Assembly: GCF_003576345.1 (NCBI RefSeq)
Contig: NZ_QWGB01000014.1
Span: 62,001-126,000 of the forward strand
DNA: 64,000 bases
Reading direction: 5' to 3'
Source: Henriciella barbarensis
GTDB taxonomy: Bacteria > Pseudomonadota > Alphaproteobacteria > Caulobacterales > Hyphomonadaceae
Shown here in pieces: positions 24,783-33,755 of the stretch; position 1 is the stretch's first letter; each line of letters opens with the position of its first letter. Below the pieces are notes generated by a model that saw only the letters and a list, made by a program, of their open reading frames with translations, ran no database searches and was not told where the DNA came from. Position numbers and translations under genes: made by a program.

Positions 24783-26318
24783 ATGAAAGCGATCTCTATG
24801 TCGAAACAGGCCCTCGTCGCCGCTGTCTTTGGTGCTGCTGGCGCAGGCGCTCTGGTCTATGCCCCGGCTCTCTATCAGCAGGCTGATGCCAGACAGCCGA
24901 TTTCGATCGAGCCGCCAGCTGGCGCGCCGATGAGTTTTGCAGACCTTATCGAGAAGGTAAGCCCCGCTGTTGTCAGCGTGAACGTCGTTTCCGAACGTGA
25001 AGTCGGTAACATGGGCAATATGGAAGAGTTCTTCGAGCGCTTCCGCGGCCTTCCAGGCTTCGATGACTATATGCGCGAGCGTGAGGAAGAGCTCGAGGAT
25101 GAGCCACAGACCCGTGAGGCGCGCTCGCTCGGTTCTGGCTTCTTCATTTCCGAAGAAGGCTACATCGTCACCAATAATCACGTCGTCCAGGACGCGACCG
25201 AGATTGAAGTCGTCCTTGAAGATGGACGTGAGCTTGCCGCCGAACTGGTCGGTACCGATACGCAGACGGACCTCGCCGTCATCCGCGTAACCGAAAGCGG
25301 TCCGTTCCCCTTCGTGGAGTTTGAAACAGATACGCAGCTACGCCGCGGCGACTGGGTCGTGGCGCTGGGCAACCCGTTCGGCCTCGGCGGAACGGCAACC
25401 GCCGGCATTCTCTCTGCCGATGGCCGCGAGCTTGGCGGCAACAACCCGTACACGGACTTCCTGCAGATCGACGCAGCTATAAACCGCGGTAATTCCGGCG
25501 GCCCGACCTTTGACCTTCAAGGCCGCGTCGTTGGTGTGAACACCGCGATCTTCTCGCCAACGGGCGGTTCGGTCGGGATCGGCTTTGCCATTCCGGCGCA
25601 GCTCGCAGTGACCGTTACTGATGCGCTGATCCAGGATGGCCGTGTCTCGCGCGGCTGGCTCGGTGTTACCATTCAGGATGTCACCGAGGACATGGCGGAC
25701 GCTCAGGGTCTCGAAGAGGCCCGCGGCGCGATCATCGCAGACGTCAATCCAGACAGCCCGGCCCAGTCCGGCGGTCTCCAGCGCGGCGACATCATCCTTT
25801 CGGTCAATGGCACGAACACGACAGACGCAACGTCTGTGACGCGTCTGGTCGGTGGCCTTATGGCGGGGTCTGACAACACGTTCACTGTCCTGCGCGGCGG
25901 TGAGCAGCAGACTGTCAACGTCACGGTTGGTGAACGACCAGAGAACCCGAACGAGATCGCGTCCTCCAACTCGGACTCGACTGACAAGAGCACGTCGGAT
26001 TCGGCGAAAGACGGCCCCCTCGGCCTGTCGCTCCGCCCGTTCACGGATACCGACCGTCGCACGCTTGGCCTCAATGCTGATGAAGCCGGCCTTATGATTT
26101 CCGGCGTCGACAGCGATAGCCCGCTTGCCCAGTACGACCTTCGTGCAGGCATGGCGATCCTGAGTGCTGCCGGTGCGCCGCTGCGCTCGGTCAGTGATCT
26201 TGAGACGGCCATTGCCGACATGAAGGAGAAGGGCCGTGACAAGCTGCTTCTCGCCGTGCGGAACGGTCAGCGGACACTGTTCGTTACTGCCGACATCAGT
26301 GAGGCAGCGTCGGACTGA
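24783..26318 (+). CDS. degP: DegP/HtrA-family periplasmic serine protease
   Basis: A 511-residue Do-like protease. An N-terminal signal/anchor is followed by the trypsin-like domain with His in TNNHVVQD (about residue 132), Asp in TQTDLAVIRV (about 161) and Ser in NRGNSGGPTF (about 237). Two PDZ domains follow (about 275-365 and 415-505), separated by a Ser/Asp-rich linker. It degrades or refolds damaged envelope proteins. Several starts are possible; ATG 24783 has GAGGAG at 24765-24770 and a closer GAGGA. The two-component pair and glnE follow, the same order seen after ccm genes in many Alphaproteobacteria. Confidence 0.93.
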   Translation: MKAISMSKQALVAAVFGAAGAGALVYAPALYQQADARQPISIEPPAGAPMSFADLIEKVSPAVVSVNVVSEREVGNMGNMEEFFERFRGLPGFDDYMREREEELEDEPQTREARSLGSGFFISEEGYIVTNNHVVQDATEIEVVLEDGRELAAELVGTDTQTDLAVIRVTESGPFPFVEFETDTQLRRGDWVVALGNPFGLGGTATAGILSADGRELGGNNPYTDFLQIDAAINRGNSGGPTFDLQGRVVGVNTAIFSPTGGSVGIGFAIPAQLAVTVTDALIQDGRVSRGWLGVTIQDVTEDMADAQGLEEARGAIIADVNPDSPAQSGGLQRGDIILSVNGTNTTDATSVTRLVGGLMAGSDNTFTVLRGGEQQTVNVTVGERPENPNEIASSNSDSTDKSTSDSAKDGPLGLSLRPFTDTDRRTLGLNADEAGLMISGVDSDSPLAQYDLRAGMAILSAAGAPLRSVSDLETAIADMKEKGRDKLLLAVRNGQRTLFVTADISEAASD

Positions 26319-26341
26319 CGCTCAGAGAGGAGATCCGGTTC

Positions 26342-27016
26342 ATGCGGATTCTAGTCATCGAAGATGATCGCGAGCATGCGAAATTCATCAATCAGGTCCT
26401 TTCAGAGGCTGGTCATGAGGTCGCAATCGCCGAAAACGGCGCGGACGGCCTCGTCCAGGCCCGGGAAGGCGAGTTCGATGCACTGGTTGTGGACCGGATG
26501 CTTCCTGAGAAGGACGGGCTCAAACTCGTCGAGGAATACCGGAATGGGGGCGGGCAGACGCCGGCCCTCTTCCTCTCCGCCCTGTCGGATGTCGACAACC
26601 GCGTTGAAGGCCTGAAAGCTGGCGCTGATGACTATCTCGCCAAGCCTTTCGCCCCGCAGGAACTGGCTGCGCGCGTCGAGGCGCTTGGTAGGCGTCAGAC
26701 CACCGGTGAACCGCCGGTCACCAAGCTCAAGGTCGCTGATCTCGAAATGGACCTGCTCGCCCGCAAGGTCTGGCGGCAGGGCCAGAAGATCGACCTGCAA
26801 CCCAGAGAATTCCGCCTGCTGGAATTCCTGATGCGCCATGCCGGCCAGGTCGTGACGCGCACCATGCTTCTTGAGAAGGTCTGGGATTATCATTTTGACC
26901 CCCAGACCAATGTGATCGACGTCCACGTTTCGCGCCTTCGCGCCAAGATCGACAAGGATTTCGACGAGCAGCTCCTGCAGACCGTTCGCGGCGCAGGTTA
27001 CTGCCTGCAAGGATGA
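26342..27016 (+). CDS. OmpR-family response regulator
   Basis: A 224-residue regulator with receiver residues EDD near the N-terminus, the phospho-acceptor Asp in FDALVVDRMLPEKDGL (about residue 51), Ser in LFLSALSD (about 80) and Lys in DDYLAKPF (about 101). The winged-helix domain has LQPREFRLLEFLMRH and VIDVHVSRLRAKID. An AGAGAGGAG ribosome site lies before the ATG. It overlaps the partner kinase by 4 nt. The order degP-regulator-kinase-glnE is conserved, pointing to an envelope-stress role (inference). Confidence 0.92.
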   Translation: MRILVIEDDREHAKFINQVLSEAGHEVAIAENGADGLVQAREGEFDALVVDRMLPEKDGLKLVEEYRNGGGQTPALFLSALSDVDNRVEGLKAGADDYLAKPFAPQELAARVEALGRRQTTGEPPVTKLKVADLEMDLLARKVWRQGQKIDLQPREFRLLEFLMRHAGQVVTRTMLLEKVWDYHFDPQTNVIDVHVSRLRAKIDKDFDEQLLQTVRGAGYCLQG

Positions 27017-28416
27017 AATCGGGCCGTTTCGCATTTGTCCGGACGACAACGTTCCGGCTTGCGCTGGTCTATTCAGTCCTGTTCGGCCTCTTTTCCTTTC
27101 TTCTCCTGTCCTATCTGTTCCAGGCGACGGTCGGCTCTCTGCGTGCAGAGGCGGACCAACGCCTCGAAGCCGAAATGGGCGCGCTTGAGCTTGCCTATTA
27201 TACCGGCGGCATGGAGCGGCTCGAGCAGTCCCTGATTGAGCGCGCGCTCGTCCCGGGCGCGCCTTTCCGCTATCAGCTTGAAACGCCGGACGGCGAGCGC
27301 CTCATCGGTGATTTCCCGAACTTGCCCGTGACACCGCCTGCAACGGTTGGCGATGTCAGCAATGTCAGCCTCACCATAGAGATCCCGCGGCCGGGCGCAG
27401 AACCCGGCCTGACGGAAGCTGAAGGCCGTATTGTCCGCCTGCCGAATGGCAACGTTCTTCTGGTCGCGATCGAAACCGGTGAGCGTGGGCGTATCGTCCG
27501 CCGTATCACGCAGGCCGTGACGACCGCAGCTCCGATCGGTGTCCTCCTTGCCCTGATCGGCGGCATCTTCATCTCGCGCTATGCGGCCCGCCGCGCTGAA
27601 CAGTTGACCCGCACGACTGAGGCCGTCGTTGCGGGCAACCTCTACGTTCGCGCCCCGGTTCAGGGGTCCGGCGACGAGTTCGACCGGCTTGCCACCCACC
27701 TCAACACCATGCTCGAAAAGCTGGAACGCCTCATGGCGTCCAGTCGCCACACGGGCGATTCAATCGCGCATGACCTCCGTTCACCGCTATCGCGCCTTCG
27801 CAACCGGCTTGAGACGGCACTGCTGGGTGAAATGAACACAGAAACCGCCCGCGAAACACTCGCCCATACGGTCGAGGAAGTCGACCGCGTCCTCGCGACC
27901 TTCAATGCGATCCTGCGCCTCTCGCGCCTTGACGCGGGCGCCGAAGGCCGGCTGGTCCGCTTCGATATGCGGGAAATGCTGCTGGAGCTCGCCGATCTCT
28001 ATGAACCAGCCTGTGAGGATGCGGGCCTTAAATTCGAGAGCGAGATTGGCCACAACCTGTTCGTGCTGGGCGACCGTGAGCTTCTGGCACAGGCCATTTC
28101 CAACCTTCTCGACAATGCCATCAAGTACACACCGGAGAATGGTAGCATCTCGCTCGAGGCCATGCGGACCCCTGATGAGATTATCATTGAGGTGAGCGAC
28201 ACCGGCCCCGGCATCTCCGAGGATATGCGCGAGCGCGCCAAAGAACGGTTCTTCCGCCTCGACGAAGCCCGCACGCAAAGTGGCTCCGGCCTCGGCCTTG
28301 CGCTGGTGGATTCTGTCGCGGATCTGCACAAGGGCGAGATCGAACTTCTCTGGGCGCATGAAGAACCAGAGCCTTTCGGTCTGAAAACGGTTTTTTCTCT
28401 GCCGCGCGAACGCTAG
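27013..28416 (+). CDS. Sensor histidine kinase
   Basis: A 467-residue kinase. TM1 is at about residues 14-38, a periplasmic domain of about 130 residues follows, then TM2 (ITQAVTTAAPIGVLLALIGG) and a HAMP domain. The H box is GDSIAHDLRSPLSRLRNRLE, and the ATPase domain has ISNLLDNAIKYTP (N), DTGPGIS (G1) and GSGLGLALV (G2). It is the partner of the preceding regulator through an ATGA overlap. glnE follows after 9 nt, so all three may be co-transcribed. Confidence 0.93.
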   Translation: MKSGRFAFVRTTTFRLALVYSVLFGLFSFLLLSYLFQATVGSLRAEADQRLEAEMGALELAYYTGGMERLEQSLIERALVPGAPFRYQLETPDGERLIGDFPNLPVTPPATVGDVSNVSLTIEIPRPGAEPGLTEAEGRIVRLPNGNVLLVAIETGERGRIVRRITQAVTTAAPIGVLLALIGGIFISRYAARRAEQLTRTTEAVVAGNLYVRAPVQGSGDEFDRLATHLNTMLEKLERLMASSRHTGDSIAHDLRSPLSRLRNRLETALLGEMNTETARETLAHTVEEVDRVLATFNAILRLSRLDAGAEGRLVRFDMREMLLELADLYEPACEDAGLKFESEIGHNLFVLGDRELLAQAISNLLDNAIKYTPENGSISLEAMRTPDEIIIEVSDTGPGISEDMRERAKERFFRLDEARTQSGSGLGLALVDSVADLHKGEIELLWAHEEPEPFGLKTVFSLPRER

Positions 28417-28425
28417 AACCCGGGG

Positions 28426-31152
28426 ATGTTGAATATCCGCCCCCTTGCCGACACCGCAGCCGACGCTTTCCAGACCGGTTCAGACATTGCGCCTTACCTG
28501 GCCCGACTCGCACGGCGCGTGCCCGAAGCGCTGGAACTTCTGAAGAGTAAGGGCGCCGGCGCGCTCCACGACGAGGCGATCCGGCAAGCTGAAGCCGCGG
28601 CAGACGCGTCTTCCATTGACGAGACAATGGCTGCCCTCCGCCGTGCCAAACTTGCGCATCATATGGCCGTCGCTGCTGGCGATCTTGCTGGTGAATGGCC
28701 CTTGGAAGATGTCGTCGCAAAGCTGACTGCGTTTGCAGACGTTGCCTTGAGGGCCGCGCTTCAGGCTGCGCTGAATGCCAAGGGGCTCAAGCCTGATGGC
28801 CTTTTCATCTTCGCGCTCGGCAAGATGGGGGCGTTTGAGCTTAACTACTCTTCGGATATTGATGTCGCGGCCTTCTTCGATGCTCAGGTCTTCGATGGCG
28901 GCTCCGCCGAGGCGCAGGACAAGGCGAACCGGGTCATCCAGGATACAATGCGTATCCTGGAAGATCAGACCGGCGATGGATACGTCTTCCGGACGGATCT
29001 CCGTCTGCGGCCTGATCCGTCATCCACCCCGCCAGCGGTCTCAACACGCATGGCGAGCCTCTACTATGAAAGTGTCGGCCAGAACTGGGAACGGATGGTC
29101 TGGATCAAGGCGCGCACGGTGGCGGGTGATCCCGGCTGTGCCGAAGAGTTTCTTCAAACGCTCGCGCCTTTCGTCTGGCGCCGGCATATGGACTATTGGG
29201 CCATCGCCGATGTTCAGGCGGTGAAACGGATGATCAACTCCAAGGCGGGGGTCGCGCTGGCAGATGAAGCGCCAGATGTGAAACTCGGGCCGGGCGGTAT
29301 TCGTGAGATCGAGTTCTTCGTTCAGACGCAGCAGATCATTCTCGGTGGACGTGATGAATACCTGCGCGGGCGCCAGACCCTTTCCGGCCTTCAAGCACTT
29401 GTGGCGGCCAAGGCGGTCGAAGCTCCGGTAGCGCAAGAGCTTTCAGAAGCCTACGTCGTGCTTCGCGCAGCCGAGCACCGTATCCAGATGCTGCAGGACG
29501 AGCAGACCCACCGTATGCCGAAGGACGAGGAGCGCCGCACGCTGGTGGCTCGTCTCTGCGGCTATGATGATCTCGCAGCGTTCGATGATGACCTGCAGGC
29601 CACACGCACCCTGGTGTCACGCCACTACAGCAACCTGTTTGCAGAACAAGAGCGCAAGACCCGTTCGGCGGCAGAGGGGAATCTCGTCTTCACCGGCGTT
29701 GACGATGACCCGGGCACGGTCGCGACGCTCTCCTCTCTTGGTTTCTCTGATCCGTCCCGCGTGATCTCAACCATCCAGAACTGGCATCGGGGCAGGACGC
29801 CGGCGACTCGTACAGAGCGGGGCAGGGGGCTGCTGACCGCGCTCCTGCCAGACCTCTTGCTGAACATGAGCAGGACGGGCGAGCCGGACACGGCATTCCT
29901 GCGTTTTACCCAGTTCTTTGAAGGGCTTCGCGCGGGCATCCAGACGCTTTCCATGCTCGTCGCCGAGGAAGACCTGCTGGAAGACCTCGTCACGACGCTC
30001 GCCATTGCGCCGCGCCTGTCCCAGACGCTGGCGCGCCGCCCGGTTTTGCTCGAAACGCTCGTGTCGCAGAACGCCCCCGAATTTCCGCCATCATTCGATA
30101 AGGCGATGGATTTCGAGAGCCGGATGGACGAGGTCCGGCGCTGGAAGAATGAACGCGCCTTCCTGATCGGCCACAGACTGCTTCATTCGCGGCTCCCGGC
30201 CTCTCAGGCGGCGCTCGCTTGGAGTGATCTGGCTGACACCTGTGTACGTCTGATGGCGGATGCGGCGGCGATTGAGACAGCCCGCAAATATGGCCCCCAG
30301 CCCGGGCACTGGGTTGTCGCAGCGCTTGGCAAGCTAGGGGGGCGAGAACTGACAGCCGGGTCTGATCTTGACCTTCTCATCGTTTTCGAACCGAGCGAAG
30401 AAAGCGCGCTCGAAGCAGGCGGCTGGTTTACCCGGTTTGCGCAGCGGCTGATCACCGCAATTTCAGCCGATACGGCCGAAGGCAATCTCTATGAGACCGA
30501 CATGCGCCTTCGCCCATCGGGGCGATCAGGTCCCGTTGCCGTCTCGCTGTCTGCCTTCGACAAATACCAGCACAACGAGGCCTGGACGTGGGAGCTGATG
30601 GCGCTGACACGGCTTCGCAGTATCGCTGGCAATGAAACGCTCGCCCGGCGAATGGAAAATATTGCCTGTGACGCCATCGTGTCCGGGAAGACTGATGAAG
30701 AGCGCAAGGCCGATATTCTGGACATGCGCCAGCGCCTCTGGCGTGAGAAGCCGCCGCGCGGGGAATGGGATATCAAGCTGACGGAAGGCGGGCTGGTCGA
30801 TCTCGAATTCGTCCTGCAGCAGGGCATGCTTCTCAGCCGTAACCCGGAGGTTATTCGCGCCAGTACCGGCGAAGCGGTCGAGACACTTCGCGATGATGGA
30901 TTCCTGTCCGGGGACGAAGCGCAATCGCTAAACCATGCTTTCAGCCTCCTGCAATCATTGCAGCAGGTTCAGCGCGTCGCTGTTGGCAGCGAGGTCTCCT
31001 CACAGGACTTCTCGAGAGCGCTCAAGGAGCGCCTTGCACTAGCTGCAGATTGCCCGGGTTTTCAGGTACTTGAGCACCGCTACAGCGAGGTACGCCGTGC
31101 GGTCGCTGACATTCGCTGCAAGAAAATCGGGCCTCTTGCGACGGATTCCTGA
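28426..31152 (+). CDS. glnE: Bifunctional glutamine synthetase adenylyltransferase/deadenylase
   Basis: A 908-residue GlnE with two nucleotidyltransferase domains. The N-terminal deadenylylase centre is GKMGAFELNYSSDIDVAAFF (about residues 128-147) and the C-terminal adenylylase centre is GKLGGRELTAGSDLDLLIVF (about 632-651). It switches glutamine synthetase activity by adding or removing AMP in response to nitrogen status through PII. Length is near the usual 900-1,000. It follows the kinase gene within 10 nt. Confidence 0.96.
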   Translation: MLNIRPLADTAADAFQTGSDIAPYLARLARRVPEALELLKSKGAGALHDEAIRQAEAAADASSIDETMAALRRAKLAHHMAVAAGDLAGEWPLEDVVAKLTAFADVALRAALQAALNAKGLKPDGLFIFALGKMGAFELNYSSDIDVAAFFDAQVFDGGSAEAQDKANRVIQDTMRILEDQTGDGYVFRTDLRLRPDPSSTPPAVSTRMASLYYESVGQNWERMVWIKARTVAGDPGCAEEFLQTLAPFVWRRHMDYWAIADVQAVKRMINSKAGVALADEAPDVKLGPGGIREIEFFVQTQQIILGGRDEYLRGRQTLSGLQALVAAKAVEAPVAQELSEAYVVLRAAEHRIQMLQDEQTHRMPKDEERRTLVARLCGYDDLAAFDDDLQATRTLVSRHYSNLFAEQERKTRSAAEGNLVFTGVDDDPGTVATLSSLGFSDPSRVISTIQNWHRGRTPATRTERGRGLLTALLPDLLLNMSRTGEPDTAFLRFTQFFEGLRAGIQTLSMLVAEEDLLEDLVTTLAIAPRLSQTLARRPVLLETLVSQNAPEFPPSFDKAMDFESRMDEVRRWKNERAFLIGHRLLHSRLPASQAALAWSDLADTCVRLMADAAAIETARKYGPQPGHWVVAALGKLGGRELTAGSDLDLLIVFEPSEESALEAGGWFTRFAQRLITAISADTAEGNLYETDMRLRPSGRSGPVAVSLSAFDKYQHNEAWTWELMALTRLRSIAGNETLARRMENIACDAIVSGKTDEERKADILDMRQRLWREKPPRGEWDIKLTEGGLVDLEFVLQQGMLLSRNPEVIRASTGEAVETLRDDGFLSGDEAQSLNHAFSLLQSLQQVQRVAVGSEVSSQDFSRALKERLALAADCPGFQVLEHRYSEVRRAVADIRCKKIGPLATDS

Positions 31153-31200
31153 CAGCTCTTCGTCTCACCTGTCGGGTAACGCAAAAAAAGAGGACCCGAT

Positions 31201-31707
31201 ATGAAGAAACTTGCACTTGCCGCAACAATGACCGGCATCCTGTCCGTGGCCGCAGCTGGCCTTGCTTTCGCTGACCATCACAAGGATGGCGATCGCTCTG
31301 ACCGCCGCGAAATGCGCACGGAGCGTATGCTCGAGCGGTTCGACACCAACTCCGATGGCGTGATCTCGACCGCAGAAGTCGACGCGCTGAAAGCCGAACG
31401 TTTCGCCGCAGCCGATACCAATGGCGATGGTGGCCTGAGCCTTGACGAGATTGAAGCCTTCCGTAAGGCCGAGCGCGAGCGCCGTATGGAAAAGCGCAAG
31501 CAGCGCATGTTCGACCGTCAGGACGATAATGGCGACGGCGTGATCTCGATTGATGAGTTCGAAACGCGCGGCATGCCGATGTTCGATCGTGTCGATGCCA
31601 ATGGCGACGGTGAGATCACCGAAGCTGAACTTTCCGAGATGAAAGGTCATCGCGGTCATCGTCGCGGCGGCGGTCATCGCCGCGGTGAACGCCAGGTCCA
31701 GGAATAG
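31201..31707 (+). CDS. Secreted EF-hand calcium-binding protein
   Basis: A 168-residue protein with a cleavable signal peptide ending near AFADHH, then four EF-hand loops: DTNSDGVISTAE, DTNGDGGLSLDE, DDNGDGVISIDE and DANGDGEITEAE. Each has the acidic residues at positions 1, 3, 5 and 12 needed to bind Ca2+. The tail is rich in His, Arg and Gly (GHRGHRRGGGHRRGE), which may bind metals. It lies just ahead of an ECF sigma factor gene, in the same direction 20 nt apart, and could be a target or partner of that system. Confidence 0.9.
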   Translation: MKKLALAATMTGILSVAAAGLAFADHHKDGDRSDRREMRTERMLERFDTNSDGVISTAEVDALKAERFAAADTNGDGGLSLDEIEAFRKAERERRMEKRKQRMFDRQDDNGDGVISIDEFETRGMPMFDRVDANGDGEITEAELSEMKGHRGHRRGGGHRRGERQVQE

Positions 31708-31727
31708 TCCGCTAGGACTAGCCAGGA

Positions 31728-32348
31728 ATGAGCGATGCGGCGGCCATAGCGAGGTTTGACGATTTCCTCCCTCGCAACTCGCATGGCCGCCGCTATGCTC
31801 AAAACGTGTCAGATTCTTCTGAGAGAGATCAGATCGCGCGGGCAGCTGCCGGAGACCGGATGGCCCAGTCCGCGCTGGTCAATCGTCACATGCCGGTTGT
31901 CTGGCGTGTGGCCTTTCGCATGCTTCGCGATCGTCAGGAGGCCGAAGACGTGACGCAGGAGACATTTCTGCGGGCATGGAAAATGCTTCCCGAATGGGAA
32001 GGCAGGGCCAAATTCTCGACCTGGGCCTGCACTGTAGCCATCAATCTCTGCCGGGACCGGATGAAGAAGAAAACGCCCGTGCTGATGGAGACGCTGCCTG
32101 AGCGTGAAGCAGGTGACCTGCCGCCAGAGCAGGCCCTCCATCAGAAACAGGCAGGCGCTCGGATAGCGACGATGATAGACGCGTTGCCGGAACGCCAGAA
32201 AGAAGCCCTTACCCTCTCTGCCCTGGAGGGACTGGGAAACAAGGAAGCGGCCGCAGCCATGCAGGTCAGCGTAGAGGCACTGGAAAGCCTGTTATCGAGA
32301 GCGCGCAGAACGCTCCGGCAGGCCTTGGCAGAAGGACAGGAAGAATGA
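31728..32348 (+). CDS. ECF-type RNA polymerase sigma factor
   Basis: A 206-residue sigma-70 family factor with region 2 (RMLRDRQEAEDVTQETFLRAWK, about residues 64-85) and region 4 (LPERQKEALTLSALEGLGNKE, then a helix-turn-helix). The N-terminus is about 30 residues longer than in most ECF factors, and a GTG at 31806 could be the true start; neither start has an ideal ribosome site. It overlaps the next gene by 4 nt. The downstream membrane proteins look like its sensing arm. Confidence 0.9.
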   Translation: MSDAAAIARFDDFLPRNSHGRRYAQNVSDSSERDQIARAAAGDRMAQSALVNRHMPVVWRVAFRMLRDRQEAEDVTQETFLRAWKMLPEWEGRAKFSTWACTVAINLCRDRMKKKTPVLMETLPEREAGDLPPEQALHQKQAGARIATMIDALPERQKEALTLSALEGLGNKEAAAAMQVSVEALESLLSRARRTLRQALAEGQEE

Positions 32349-32824
32349 CAAAGACAGGAATGACTGACGCGCGCGTCCTTCAATTGCTGCAAGCCTATGG
32401 AGCCTGGCCAATGGCCTGGCCAGAGCATGAGCGTGAGGCTGCCGAGGCGCATCTTGCCGCGTATCCGGAGCGCTTTGCGGACGCACTGGCCGATGCCCGG
32501 CTTCTGGATTCGGCTTTCGAAGCAGAGCCGATGCCCGAGCCGGACCCATCGCTTGCTGCACGTATTCTTGCCGACGCGCCACAGCCGCGCACTTCGCGAG
32601 ACAGTCTCGGAACCCGGCTTTCCCGTATCCTGATGCCGAATGGGCGCCGCTGGCCAGCGGGCGCCGCGCTTGCCAGTCTCGGCATGGGGCTGTTCGCGGG
32701 CTACACTGCATCGGCCTCCAGCGTGCCTGTCAGCTATGAGACCGAAGCTGAAGCTGTCGTCTATGCTGCGCTCGGCTATGATCAGTACGACACCTATCTT
32801 GAAGAGGCGCCGCTAGATGAGTGA
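32345..32824 (+). CDS. Probable anti-sigma factor-like membrane protein
   Basis: A 159-residue protein. The first ~90 residues are soluble and helical, with an anti-sigma-like MAWPEHEREAAEAHLAAYPE segment. One membrane helix follows (PAGAALASLGMGLFAGYTA) and then a short acidic periplasmic tail. Coupling by ATGA to the ECF sigma gene and 8-nt overlap with the next gene suggest it holds the sigma factor at the membrane. There is no clear zinc-binding HxxxCxxC motif, so the anti-sigma role is inferred from position and topology. Confidence 0.65.
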   Translation: MTKTGMTDARVLQLLQAYGAWPMAWPEHEREAAEAHLAAYPERFADALADARLLDSAFEAEPMPEPDPSLAARILADAPQPRTSRDSLGTRLSRILMPNGRRWPAGAALASLGMGLFAGYTASASSVPVSYETEAEAVVYAALGYDQYDTYLEEAPLDE

Positions 32825-33359
32825 CCGCAGCCGACTGTCCAAAACCTCGATTGCGCTTATCGTCTCACTGGTGGCGAACACTTTGCTCATCGGCTTCCTT
32901 ATCGGCGGCCAGCTGGGCGAACAGGAGAGGGAGCGCCGTGGACCGCGTGGCGGCACGGAGCACATGATCGCGCGCGGGATCGAGTCCATCGTGCCAGAAA
33001 CAGAGCGGGGCGAGATTCGTAGCGCTTTTCGCGATGCTTTCCGTTCTGCGCGCGGGCAGTGGCAGGAAAAGCGCACGGCGCGGGACCGGCTGGTCGAGGC
33101 ACTTCGCCAGACACCGTTTGACCGTGCGGCCGTCGATCAGGCTTTTGCTGACATACGCGCAGCCGACGTCTCGCTTAATGAGAACTTCCAGACCACGCTG
33201 ACAGACCAGCTCGCCGCGCTTGATGACGCCCAACGCCGCGAACTTGTTGAATGGCTGGAAGAAGTCGAGGCACGCCGGGCTGAGCGGCGTGGCAGGTCTG
33301 ACAGACGCGGCCGATCCGAGGGCAATGGTGAGAGACCGGGGCCCCCGCCGCCGCGCTAG
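32817..33359 (+). CDS. Periplasmic heavy-metal sensor / Spy-CnrX-like protein
   Basis: A 180-residue protein with one N-terminal membrane helix (IALIVSLVANTLLIGFLIGG) and a long helical periplasmic domain. AFRDAFRSARGQWQEKRTARDRLVEAL and the later LSLNENFQ-like helix (ADVSLNENFQTTLTDQLAAL) match the four-helix CnrX/Spy/ZraP-type fold. The C-terminus is Arg/Gly/Pro-rich. In the Cnr system the homologous CnrX senses metal and controls an ECF factor through an anti-sigma; the gene order here fits that scheme. The metal or stress signal is not evident. Confidence 0.75.
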   Translation: MSDRSRLSKTSIALIVSLVANTLLIGFLIGGQLGEQERERRGPRGGTEHMIARGIESIVPETERGEIRSAFRDAFRSARGQWQEKRTARDRLVEALRQTPFDRAAVDQAFADIRAADVSLNENFQTTLTDQLAALDDAQRRELVEWLEEVEARRAERRGRSDRRGRSEGNGERPGPPPPR

Positions 33360-33748
33360 TCTTTGGACTTATGCGCCAGGGTTGCGGCGTTGGCTTCCCA
33401 GTTCTGGCCGTCAAATTCCTCGATCGCAGCATCGATGGACTGCCAGTCATCAAGGCAGCGCCACGTCACTGCATAGCCGTCGGGGTTGGAACGCGGCACA
33501 TAGAAACTCTTGATGCCGCAGACCTTGCAGAAGAGATGACGCGCCGCGCCTGTATTGAAGCGGTATTCGGTCAGTGCGCTTTCACCCTGAAGCAGGCGAA
33601 AGCGGCTGGCGGGTACGATGATATGATCATTGCCGCTCATCGCGCAGATCGAGCAGTTGCAATCTTCCACCTCGACCTGGGCCGCCAGCGCGACTTCAAA
33701 GCGGACGGCGCCGCAGTGGCAGCCGCCCTGATGCGTCGTCAAAGCCAT
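33356..33748 (-). CDS. GFA family protein (CENP-V/GFA zinc-binding fold)
   Basis: A 130-residue protein of the glutathione-dependent formaldehyde-activating enzyme family. Cysteine motifs are GGCHCGAVRF near the N-terminus, CNCSICAMSG (about residues 30-39) and FCKVCGIKSF (about 73-82), which bind two zinc ions. It may handle glutathione adducts or be a small zinc protein of another function; many family members do not act on formaldehyde. Its end overlaps the Spy-like gene by 4 nt, tail to tail. The amidase gene ends 8 nt upstream of its start. Confidence 0.88.
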   Translation of the reverse strand: MALTTHQGGCHCGAVRFEVALAAQVEVEDCNCSICAMSGNDHIIVPASRFRLLQGESALTEYRFNTGAARHLFCKVCGIKSFYVPRSNPDGYAVTWRCLDDWQSIDAAIEEFDGQNWEANAATLAHKSKD

Positions 33749-33755
33749 GCCTTGC

